Assembly (NCBI RefSeq): GCF_003286085.1 | Contig: NW_020825298.1 | Location: forward strand, 2,666,001-2,730,000 | DNA from: Drosophila persimilis | Taxonomy: Eukaryota; Arthropoda; Insecta; Diptera; Drosophilidae | Direction of reading: 5' to 3' | DNA: 64,000 bases | Shown: in pieces, positions 11,944 through 22,293 of the stretch | Layout: each line of letters opens with the position of its first letter | How positions within the stretch are numbered: position 1 is the stretch's first letter | Notes under the pieces: generated by a model | Told to the model about the DNA's origin: nothing | Databases searched by the model: none | The model's input: only the letters and a program-made list of their open reading frames with translations | Position numbers and translations under genes: made by a program

Positions 11944-12599
11944 AATATGCACACGGTACTCACATGCTGGTGAAGTCATGAAGTTGCCCAAACGCTATAT
12001 ACCCTCTACACGCACACACATGCACACATCGTATGTACGAGTATGTACTTATACGTACATATGGGTTTATGTTGTTTTCTGATTAAACGAAAGCACTAGC
12101 CTAACAGAAAATTCAACTTAATTTGCCACCACACTTTGTCCGAGGCCACAACCTAACCTACCTAGCCCCGGTAGTAGTGTTAGTTCTATGATAGAAGATG
12201 TTCTCCCTAGATACTTTTGTATCTTTTGTTCGGGCACCCTCCTGGTGTTAAGCTGAAATTATGAGCGTAAGCACGCACCGAACGCTAACGGTACACAATA
12301 GACCCCCAGAAGATAAAGAAATGTGTAAAGAACTGTATAAACTTTGTGACGTACAAAAGATTTGTTTTGGTAGCCACGGGCGGCCCCGAGGTCTTTGTTC
12401 CTGAACGATAACATTGTGGAACGGAGGTCGTTCCGTCAGACTTGCGTCTAAGGTTTCTAAACAGTTTCTAGTGCCATTTGAAGTGTAGAGTATAATGCCA
12501 GAGATCGTTTTAGAGGTTTAAAGTCTAGAACATGAATAACTTAGGGAAAGCTACGCCTAGCTCAGGAATATATTAGAGAAATATCATTGAAAATATCCA

Positions 12600-13722
12600 A
12601 AAAACGAGGGGGAACGTTGTGAGTTGCTGCGGACACCGCAACTCTACGGTTATACCCGAGACTAAGTCAGTATGGCTCTCCTCCGGCAGACGCCGCTAAT
12701 ATTTAACGACACGACAAAGAGTGCGTGCGAGAGAGACAGAAAATCAGTCTGAGCGTGACGTCGGGCGCTGCGTAGCCACTGCAAATTGATTTGTTCCTTT
12801 TGGCTATAAAAATGATCTGATCTGATCCAGATTCAGCAATCTAATAGATATGGTCATTATCTATGATTCTGCGTTTTTAGTTTTCTCAAATCTGCAATAT
12901 TGTGGATGCAACAGATTTTCGTCCTTTGTGGGGGCGGATGGGGGGGGGGCGAAATTCTGAGATATACGTTTTATAGTGACATCTTAAAGGAGTGTGTGCA
13001 CCAAATTTGGTTACTCTAGCCTTAATAGTCTCTGAGATTTGTGGTTGCCTCAGATTTTCGTCCTTTGCGGGGGCGGAAGGGGGTGTGGCGAAATTTGGAC
13101 AGGAAACGGTCAAGGTCCGATATCACAGGAGTGTGGATACCAAATTTGGTTGCTCTGGCTTTTATAGGTTCTGAGATCCTTGAACTCATATTTTGCAATT
13201 GGCAAAACCGACCATGAAACCTGTGTGTTAGAGTGAGACAGAGCGAGAAAGAGTGAAATTGTTTTCGTGATTCTGGCTGTAATAATTATACGATCTGGTT
13301 CAGATTTGGCACTCTAGAAGATATAGTCATCTTCTACGATTCTGCGTTTTTAGTTTTCTCGTATCGTCGAAATTGTGGATGCCACAGATTTTCGCCCTTT
13401 GTGGGGGCGGAAGTGGGCGGGGCAAAGTTTTGAAATATTTTTGGAGCAGTGACATATCACAGAAGTCTGGATCCAAAACATCGTTGCTCTAGCTCTTATA
13501 GTCTTTGAGCATTAGGCGCTGAAGGGGACGGACAGACGGACAGACGGACAGACGGACGGACGGACAGACAGACAGGGCTCAATCGACTCGGCTATTGATG
13601 CTGATCAAGAATATATATACTTTATAGGGTCGGAAACGATTCCTTCTGGACGTTACACACATCCACTTTTACCACAAATCTAATATACCCCAATACTCAT
13701 TTTGAGTATCGGGTATAAAAAG
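12600..13722. mobile_element. Interspersed repeat with INE-1/Helitron-like terminal sequence
   Basis: The right end reads GACGGACAGACGGACAGACG, then TCGACTCGGCTATTGATGCT, AGAATATATATACTTTATAG, TAATATACCCC and GAGTATCGGGTATAAAA. I recognise this tail from Drosophila INE-1 (DINE-1) type non-autonomous Helitrons. The body contains three diverged internal blocks, each with a (C/G)ACAGATTTTCGYCCTTTG-type core and a GGGGGCGGA run at about 12911-12945, 13052-13081 and 13387-13412, so it is internally repetitive. It lies within the Socs36E first intron. The left end is uncertain (placed near GGGGGAACGTTGTGAGTTGC). Confidence 0.7.
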
Positions 13723-16342
13723 GGGGTGTAGAAGTTGGTTTAGATCCATAATAATTTACAAAAAGAAAATTTACTGTGTAGGATATGAGCAGATATTATT
13801 TATATAAATTATTTTAAGGCCTAAAACATATGATTAAATATTATTTTGATACATTACTGCACAGAGCCTTCATCAAAATTTAAGAACTAAAAAAATTAAT
13901 TCACTGAAGAAAACGTTAAAATTTTCGAAAAAAAACATGAAACTACAACTTTTTAAAAATGAAAGATTGATTCATTATAGGATGTTGATACGATATTGAT
14001 CTCTTGTCTGTTGTTTCTCAAGTTTATCGTCAAGGAATAAGTTTTACATTAGCAATGAATCATGAAGAAAATATCTTTAAGCGTATCCAAAATGTTAGAG
14101 TATCACATTGATGAAGGAATACCCCGCTTCGAAGTAAAGTTCGATTTCTATTCACCCGATGAAACGAAATAACCGATAATAGTAGTAGTAAAACTATTTT
14201 TGCACTTTTTCGAGATTGAGGTAGGTTTGTATCGCGAAATCAGTTTCACTGGAAGGTCTCCCTCCGTTTTTACCTGTTCGATTCCGCGTGGAAATATTAA
14301 CTGAACGGCAAACTGCAGCACTCTCATAATATATTAAGGGAAAAGCACTTGAGCGACAAACGACAAACGGTAAACGGTAAACGTGACTGATTAAAATGTA
14401 TAATTTTAGTGATTACGATTGGCCAGAAACGTAATCAGATACGAAAAGAACTAAGGCGACCTTTGCGAATACGAAGAAATATACAAATGTACGCATGTGT
14501 ATGTATACGTCTAAGAGTACGAGTGTGTATGTATGTATCGCACTATCAGCAAGGCGAAACGACTATATACAAGTTTCTATACAAAAATTCATTGATAAAT
14601 TACTACGAACCGCAGAACCAACAAACACCCGCCCACAAAGATAGCCCGCTCACAGATACTGTCAGAGCACACAAACACCGACGACGGCGGCTTATCAACA
14701 GAAACCGTACGTTTGCAAAGTTGAAACGAAACAAAATTCTTAGAACAATCAAAAGCATTTCGTTCGCTTTTCCCAGGAAAAGCAAATATGTACGGGGAGA
14801 CGGGCAGACGGAGCGTCGGGGGAGAACAGGAGACATGCGGCTCTGATAAGTGGAGGAGAGAGCAGCCTGGGGTAAGGTCAAGAGATATAGTCCAATCGCA
14901 TGTTGATTATTGCTCATAGTCCCGGGAGCTTTGTCGTGGAAACCCATTCAAATGTGCACACATACACACAAGCTCGTGTGTGTGTTACCATTGATTACGA
15001 AACTTGGACACAAATAGAAAAAATGCTTGGAACTGGTTTTTCGGTCGTTCGCTGCTTTTGTCACAACAGTTTTCGTCTCACCTTTATGCGGATTGCTCTT
15101 AAATGGGTTTACTATGGAAATACTCGAACAATAAGGTCAGTGCAGCAGTCAGCAGGAGAATTGAGATGCAATTTGTACGAGTATTCGGGTATATTGTAAA
15201 GGATGAGACTTTGGACCATAAAGTTGAATAATTCAGTCCAAGAAATATAGCCGTGACCTATGATTGTGTGATATGAGACTGGCTATGATAAGAGGTACTA
15301 TCTACCTTAAGATAAATGTACAGAAATTCAAAAATATATAACAAAGAATAAACACATCCAGAAGCTGTTTAACTACGGATAAGATATGCATATCAGAGTT
15401 GAGAGATCTTAAAAACAGGCAACAAAGTCTGATGGGAATCTGAACTGCATTTCTCAATAATTCCGAATGATATTCATTCCCGAACATCTCAATCGGCCAA
15501 ACAATATAACATGTTTTCATTCTTTTGGCTTTACAATCCGAAAACAAGCAATGTTCATACGATATCATATTTCCCTATAACTACAATGCAGTACCAAACG
15601 TAGGCCTAGGCCAACACATCATCCCTCTCACAGCATGAGTACGAGTACTTATCCCAGCCCCTCCCCCTCGCTTGATAGAGCCACTCGACACACACACACA
15701 CACAGACGCACTCACTCACCTACAGAATTGAGTGTTTTGCCCACATTTCACTATTTGGCATTGCGTTTCAATTGAACAAATTCACGCGAACAATTAACAA
15801 TAAAAACGAGAAACGAACAAAATCAAATTTCCAGCGAAATCTCATCGAAAATGCCAAAGAGCAGAAAGGAAAAACAAATAACAATAGGATAAACGAAAGA
15901 AAGGCAAGCAAAGAGGAAGGGCAATAGCCAAAATCCTACGGACGGAGTACCTATGATTGTTTGCATTTGTGTCTGTGGCTGTGTCTGCATCTATAGCTGT
16001 GTATTTGCGAGTGTGTGTGTATCTGTGTGAGTGGCAGCAGCTGAACGCTCGCTCAGGCCGTTGCCAAGCAGACAATTTGGCATTTTGCAAGATCTTTCAT
16101 GTTCGTTCACGTTCGCTGTGGCTCTGCCATCTCTTTGCCTCTCGTGGAGCGCCAATTAAGCAGCGCCCCCGTCCCCGTCCCCATCCACTCCCTCTTTCTC
16201 TGGGTCTGCTGCCCCTCCTCTCAGTGCACTTATCCTGTTCGAAACAATTTCACATGAAATGCTATTAAAAATCAAGAAAGAAAGGCCAGCTTTGAACACC
16301 GAAGCTTAAGGTACCCTTGCCGCATCATCGTTTGTATGAAAT

Positions 16343-16741
16343 TTCCTTGAAATATTTAAAGCAAATGGCTGGATCAATCCAAAGTAATGGAAATAGTCTC
16401 GTATCTACGAGAATCGGAAAAGATACATATGTATCTATAGAATCTGGAGCAAGGGCAAACGTCTGCTCAAAACAACGAGACCCTCTTTAAAGTGTACACA
16501 AAATTGAAAATGCTCTCAAGTTTAATACCAAATTTCAAGGAAATGAGCGGAAGAAGATGGTAAAAGCGGGTTTCTTTACCAAGAATCATCAAAAAAGTGC
16601 AGACCCACATACACACACATACACACTCTCCCAACGAGAGGAGCGCAGACGGCAACAACACTCTTTGACGCATTACAAACAAAGTTAATAACACCTTTTC
16701 TTATGAAGGGTACAACAACGCCGAACGGAACGTTCCCTGAA
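16343..16741. promoter_or_regulatory. Three evenly spaced STAT sites
   Basis: TTCCTTGAA (16343-16351), TTCAAGGAA (16534-16542) and TTCCCTGAA (16733-16741) lie about 191 and 199 bp apart, close to one nucleosome repeat. They are in the Socs36E first intron, about 1.9 kb downstream of the proposed start site. Confidence 0.5.
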
Positions 16742-17382
16742 GAGAGGGAGAAGTCTTCAGATGTGGCTGTTGTTACTGTTGTTGTTGTACGGCTTCAGCC
16801 GAATTGAGCGGCACGGCGGATAGGCTACACCTTTAGCAAGAAGCCAGAAAGGCCGAAAGAGCCAGAGACCAATAACCAGCCCAGTCAGCCATCTATCCAG
16901 TCAGCCAGAAGAGTGTGTGTGCTTGTGTGTGTGTGCGTTCCCATCGGTATGGGTGAGAGCATTGCACAGATACAGTGAGCACTCTGAGATGAGAACCGGG
17001 GGGCAATGCTGACAGCCTGTTTGACAAGTCTCCTTATGGGATGGATGGCATAGAATGTAGCTTTGAATTCATTGATTGGGAGCAAACTCTCTTTCTGAAG
17101 AACTACAGTGAAACTTCCATGACGGATCTTTAGAGACTAGAGGCTGTTTTATCTATAGACGTAGATATAGTTTTTACATCAACATCAAGTTCATCTGGTA
17201 TTCAGTGGATATGCAGGCTAATCGCATATTTTCAATCTATTATATGTGTATTGAACACTCGTAAATCATTTCTTCTTTGCTTCGATTTACGGTTATATAT
17301 ATCTTCGAGTTCAGGAACCGTCAAGTTTAAATTCTATCAAAATGCCACTTCAATGCCATTTGGCTCTCAATCATATTTTCGT

Positions 17383-18086
17383 TTCAGCGAATTCCCTTGA
17401 AAAAACTTGAACTTTTGTTCAACTTTGGCGAGCTTCCACTGTATCCGCATATTGTATCTGTGTGATGGCCAGCTTCAGCCTGGTTTGCGGTGTTAAATGT
17501 TTGCAGCAGTAGCAGCAGCGGGGCAGCAGCAGCAGCAGGGGCTGGGGTAGTAGCAGCAGCATTTCATTCAATAGTGCGAACGACGACAGCAACAGCAACA
17601 ACTACAACGAAAGCAGCTGCCAACATCATCGCTGCAGAGAGCAAAAACATACACATATACAGATACAGATACTACCACCCGCCGCCACCTCTACGTCTCT
17701 GTCCATGCTCGGCCTGCTCTTTTCATCACTGTGTGTGTGTGTGTGTGTGAAGCATGGGCACGAGTGTATCCGTGCATGAGTACTCGTATCTGTGTGAGGC
17801 CACAGCACGAGAGTGTGTCTGTGTAATGGTATTGTTGAGCTGCTGCTGCTTCTGCTGGCCGCTTGGGCTGGCTGGCTGTCTGTCTGTCACTTCTCAGAAA
17901 TCGGTCTAAATTAGAAAATGCGTTTCTGGGAATTTCGTATCTCTCTCTGTCGCTTTTGGGCACACACTCTCACACATTCAGCCAAAGATCGGGGCGAACG
18001 ATGCGACATCCCCATATACATATGTATATATATTGTAAATATATATTAATATTATTAAATATTTCACAATTTCCCATTTCCGAGAA
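17383..18086. promoter_or_regulatory. Promoter-proximal STAT cluster (four sites)
   Basis: TTCAGCGAA (17383-17391), TTCTCAGAA (17891-17899), TTCTGGGAA (17924-17932) and TTCCGAGAA (18078-18086) lie within 1 kb downstream of the proposed Socs36E first exon. Two are only 24 bp apart edge to edge. Confidence 0.5.
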
Positions 18087-18348
18087 TGCCATTTCCCTTG
18101 AACAACTGCGGAATTTATCAATGATTGCTTCCGTCACAGTGTTTTGATGGTTAAAGAAACCACTTTCATGCATATAGTATTTATTCCCTTTTAATTGGAT
18201 TTTCAACAATTTCCAAAAGTGCAATGGACCAGAAAGCTATCCACAAACTATTTGAAGGCGATATTGCAACATGAACGAGCGGATCTATGGGCAGAATAGC
18301 ACCTCCCATAAAATACTGCCTTAACTGTTTGGCTGTCATCTATTTTAC

Positions 18349-18650
18349 CTTTTGATTTGCTGCTGTTTGCTATTTGTTTGTGTTCCGACACATTCAGCTT
18401 GTTGGCACTTTATGTAAATTGTATTTTAAGCATTATTTAGTTTAGCTTTCACAGTATTTCACGAGACGACACACTATCACAATCACACGCACACAAATTT
18501 TTGTGCAATTTGCACTAACGATATTTCGTTTGATTTTGATTTGAACCAGACGCCGACGCTTCGCCTGCCTGTGTGTACACTGACTGTGCTGGATTCTGGT
18601 TGATTTAATCAAATTGCACAATTTCACTCGGCGAGACGACGTACAACAAC
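18349..18650 (-). other. Socs36E: Proposed Socs36E 5'UTR exon
   Basis: On the minus strand the sequence downstream of the motif block at 18680-18709 has the look of a fly 5'UTR (GTGTGACATTT, then A-rich GTGAAATACTGTGAAAGC, no long frame) and ends at AAAAG|GTAAAAT. The next acceptor consistent with a coding exon on this strand is at 5593. The assignment rests on order, orientation and sequence style. There is no transcript evidence. Confidence 0.45.
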
Positions 18651-18652
18651 CG

Positions 18653-18709
18653 AAATGTCACACACAATACGTCATACATTTCAAAATATACCGTAAATAT
18701 ACTGACGAA
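18653..18709 (-). promoter_or_regulatory. Promoter block upstream of the proposed Socs36E first exon
   Basis: The minus strand reads TTCGTCAGTATATTTACGGT then ATATTTTGAAATG and, about 40 bp on, TGTGTGACATTT. This is a shortened version of the composite block found at kel, Grip71, FAF2 and RFeSP, in the orientation that fires leftward into Socs36E. Confidence 0.5.
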
Positions 18710-18926
18710 ATTTTATACATGGTGACCACACGCCAACTACACATTGTAGCAAATGTTAAATACATTTTTATGTAATTACCAAAAGCGACACCTGAAGGGG
18801 AAATGTCTACGCTTAAAATATTTTTACCCGTTTTTTCTTCATATAAGCCCCATGGAAGCGCCAGTGTGAAAAACCTTCTTTTTGACATGCCTTTTTTCCG
18901 ACATTTTTGAAAAAACTGAGATTTTA

Positions 18927-19097
18927 ATGGCAAACGATCAGGAATTCGATTCTGATCACGAATTAGTATTCGATGCGGGCTGGGACATGGCTCTAAGCGA
19001 TATTTCAACACGGTTTCTACATTGTTGCCTTAATATATACTGGAAAATACTAGAAATACCTATAAAGAGTATACAAATTGCGAGGTGTGTAAGCTAG
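18927..19097 (+). other. Short open frame of unknown status
   Basis: From an ATG in fair context (TTTTAATGGC) a 56-codon frame starts MANDQEFDSDHELVFDAGWD and then loses protein character. The acidic, aromatic start looks like a real N-terminus. A CCAGTGTGA element lies 70 bp upstream. It may be a fragment of a duplicated gene. I do not recognise the family. Confidence 0.25.
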
Positions 19098-19140
19098 ACA
19101 TGGTGGCAAGAAAAGAAGAAAGTGCGGTCTGGCCTTCAGA

Positions 19141-19199
19141 CATATACCAAAAAATACCGTATCATTTTGAAAATATACCGTAAATATACTGACGAATTC
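19141..19199 (-). promoter_or_regulatory. Second composite block in the Socs36E-Irk3 interval
   Basis: A better conserved leftward copy (GAATTCGTCAGTATATTTAC, then GGTATATTTTCAAAATGA) lies 480 bp from the 18680 copy. Its downstream part (CAGACCG) is kept but GGTCACACTG is not evident. No clear minus-strand gene starts just left of it. The rest of 19200-20121 contains the Irk3 5' region and no other gene I can support. Confidence 0.4.
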
Positions 19200-20121
19200 A
19201 GATTCACATTCGGTTATCGATGCTATCGACTGGATGCGCGCCAAATAGAAAATGGATGAGCGATAAGGATTAAAATGCAATCTATTGCAAAAATTCAAAA
19301 AACCTGCGCATGGAAGTTTCTATACCCCCCTTTCTATTCCTATGATTTTCTTCTCACAACGGCTTGGAGTAGACTTTATTAAAAGAAAACTAAGTGAAAA
19401 ATGTAGTTATGGTAACTTTAAAACTGAGAGGTTCATATGTATGTATATGCAGAATCGAGAATATGTATACGTAACGGAATCTCACAAACTCCTCAGAAAC
19501 TTTATAATATTCTCTCTAAAGGGTAGTAAATGGTACCCAATTCTAGTTGCATTCTGATGGTGGCTCTCTCGGAACCTGATTGGTAGACGTAATAGACGTA
19601 ATCAAGACTAGATACACTCTATACTGCTTAAAAAAATTCTTTATACAAGACAATATTTGATTATTCGCAAAATAAATACACAGATAAGAAAAACAGAATT
19701 ATACAATAAATAATGGGGCCACATTTTGAAGAACTAATCTCAGCGGGAGACTTGCGGATGAATTGCGAGCAAACACAGGCTGTCGGGAGCTTGAGAGGCG
19801 CGCTGAAGATAATAAATAAATTAAAGTGCATATCTTAGACTAGCTGATAATAGCGTTTCCACACACAAGCCATTTATCCGGGGGTCCGATCATGGAGATG
19901 CGACTGTGCCCCAGTCAGTGTCAAGCGGTCCGCCAAGCCAGGCAATCACACTCCAGAAGCAGACGACAACTGAGCTCTGCTCTCCATCTACTACTACCGT
20001 CGATTGCAACCTAATTCAATTAAAATTAAAACGCAAATCTACGGGACAAAGTGAAATTGCCCCAAATTTCCGACAATTATATGAGGGAAAAGCCAGTTGT
20101 GTGGGCAGCGATATCGCGACC

Positions 20122-22061
20122 ATGAGCAGCTCTCCAGTCGAAAGTCTCCCAATGCATCGCTCCACATCGATGCCTGTGAAGCCCAAGCCCCTCGAGACGA
20201 AGCCTCTGGCCCGTTCCAGCGAGAAGGAAACGGTCAATGAGGCGGATTACTATCCAGAGAGTCCGGGATTTGTAAGGCGACGCAAATCCAGATCGCCTGG
20301 CGATCACTTCGAGACGCGCAGTGAGCAAAAGTAAGGGAATCCATTCCTCATCTTCATTTCCCATTTCATTCCGCTAAGAAATTCCAATCTCCATGCAGTT
20401 TTCCCTATACACACGACTGGGCAGGCAGCACCATTGAACTAACCCCGGACTCCGGAGCAGGAGCAGCAGCGGCGACCTCCAGCACCGGTGATGGCCTCAG
20501 GCGCAGCCTTCATCGTGTGATGGCGAAGAATGGCAATGAGAATGTGGTCTTTCGTCGCATACCAGAGAAATCGTGGCGCTATATGCGCGATGTCATCACC
20601 ACGCTGGTAAGATCCTGGTTTGGCCAAAAGACCAACGACACCACCAAAGCATCACCACCGATCATCCAAGAGTCATCGCGATCGGATGTGTACAGCATAA
20701 CGCCCAGCATACAGCGCAAGTTGGATGAACTGGCCCACGAGCCGCCGGCAAAGCTTCATCTGAATCCGAGTCCAAATCCGACTCCGAATCCTAATCATCT
20801 GAAGACTAATCCCGATCAAACCGAACGCGTAACGTTTACCATATAATCAATCAGTCGATCGATCATCCAAGCACGGCCATGACAACATGACAACAACCAA
20901 ACAGCAATACTCGCACTAATAAACAATATTTTAACACAAACTGCATCCACGATCATTCCTAATCTGGGGGAGATATTGCATCGCACCCTTTCGATCATCG
21001 ACAGATGGAACTGGAATGGAAGTACATGCTGACCCTCTTCCTGGGCAGCTATTTCCTCAGCTGGCTGCTCTTTGCCGTCCTCTGCTATGTGGTGTCCTAC
21101 TCCCATGGCGATTTCCTCTTCGATGAGATCAGTGGCGTGCGGCTGGGCGAAGGCGACAGGCCCTGCATCTATGGCGTCACCTCCTGGGTTACTATGATCA
21201 TCTACTCGGTGGAGACGCAGACGACACTGGGATTTGGCGAGAAGTACGCCAGCGAGGAGTGCCCGGAGACCGTGTTCCTGTTCATAATGCAAATGGTCTG
21301 CGCTGCCCTGATCGAGGGGAGCATGGTGAGCATTATCTATGCCAAGACCGCACGCCCCGCCAGGCAAATGACAAAGCTCAAGTTCAGCGATAAGGCGGTG
21401 GTGAGTGTAGAGGCCAGAAGCCAAAAGCCAGGGAAACTACCTCCCAGTCCCAGTTCAAGTCAATCATATATCATTTTCAGATCTGCTATCGCGATGGGAT
21501 TCTGTGTTTGCTCTTTCGTGTGTGTGATCCACGCGAGCAGCAGTCCATCGAGTCTAAGATACGCGTCTACATGATTGTGGACAAGCGGTGAGTCATCAAG
21601 TCATCAAGCTGTCTGTCATCTCTTGGGGGGAAGCTAATCCCATCCCTTCCGTTTGCAGCACACGCGAGGGCGAGGTCGTTAAAGCCCACACGGAACTGAA
21701 GCTGGAGGGAAATGGAGAGCAGTTGATCGTGTGGCCAGATATTGTGTGCCATGTCATCGACGAGTCCAGTCCCCTCCATCAGTTCACCAATGCCAGGCTC
21801 TTCAATGCGGCACAGTTTGAGCTGTATGTGTCCATTGTGGGCACCTCCCCGGCCACCGCACAGATGACCGAGGCCAAAACCTCTTATGTGCCGCGGGAGA
21901 TCTTCTGGGGTCAGCGTTTCGTCAACATCATTCACTACGATGTTACCAACGAGCGCTATGTGGTGGACTATGAGAACTTCAACAGAACCATTTCTGTGGA
22001 CATGCCAATGAAGAAGCAGCCAGTAAACGATCATCTGCGCCTGGAGTACAGAAGAGAATGA
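20122..22061 (+). CDS. Irk3: Inward-rectifier potassium channel (Kir), Irk3-like
   Basis: Exons are 20122-20330, 20399-20606, 21005-21400, 21481-21587 and 21659-22061, with phases that agree, giving 440 residues. Cytoplasmic N-terminus with NVVFRRIPEKSWRYMRDV, M1 around residues 146-169, extracellular loop with paired Cys, pore ETQTTLGFGEKY (filter at 213-217), M2 around 228-251, and a C-terminal Kir cytoplasmic domain ending HLRLEYRRE. This two-helix tetrameric channel passes K+ inward at the plasma membrane. Oddities are TLGFG where most Kir channels have TIGYG, Glu (LIEG) at the M2 rectification position, and ARPARQ where other Kirs have a more basic ARPKKR-type PIP2 site. The frame is open upstream to about 19825 without another ATG, so the start could lie in an earlier exon. 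Irk3 rather than Irk1/2 is chosen from these divergences and the neighbours. Confidence 0.85.
20607..20846 (+). other. Coding-like retained-intron frame of Irk3 (alternative 3' end)
   Basis: Intron 2 of Irk3 begins with 80 in-frame codons that look coding: VRSWFGQKTNDTTKASPP, SDVYSITPSIQRKLDELAHE, and a P-N-P-rich end closing ERVTFTI-TAA. Retaining it would yield a soluble product of the Kir N-terminus with a new tail and no membrane helix. Confidence 0.4.
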
Positions 22062-22293
22062 GAGAATCCATTAGTTACAATATACCTATACCTATACATA
22101 TATGTATATTCAATGGGAACGATGTTAACAATTTTCTGGATTTGGTGGTTCCTGTATACACAATTCTTTTAAAGATTCATAAATAACAAACAGTTGAGCC
22201 GTAAATAGATTAGTAAAATAATAGTAAAAGATGAACAAATGGTTCCCTCGAGCAAAAATGCTTTAAAAACGCACGATAAAATACACTAAAAGA

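Larger units (their letters stand above)
5593..18348 (-). other. Socs36E first intron (about 12.8 kb), no supported gene inside
   Basis: The acceptor at 5593 and a donor (AAAAG|GTAAAA) at 18348 bound this interval. It holds simple repeats (CA/GT runs near 6517-6552, 15690 and 17729-17750; GA runs near 8515-8545), an obscura-type interspersed repeat at 12600-13722, and 14 perfect TTCNNNGAA sites. Long open frames such as 14409-14846 and 8901-9329 are low-complexity or overlap equally long antisense frames. Confidence 0.6.

Noticed and set aside
14409-14846. 145-codon plus frame rich in Arg
   Set aside because: Low-complexity, no splice or start context. An antisense frame of 114 codons covers the same DNA.
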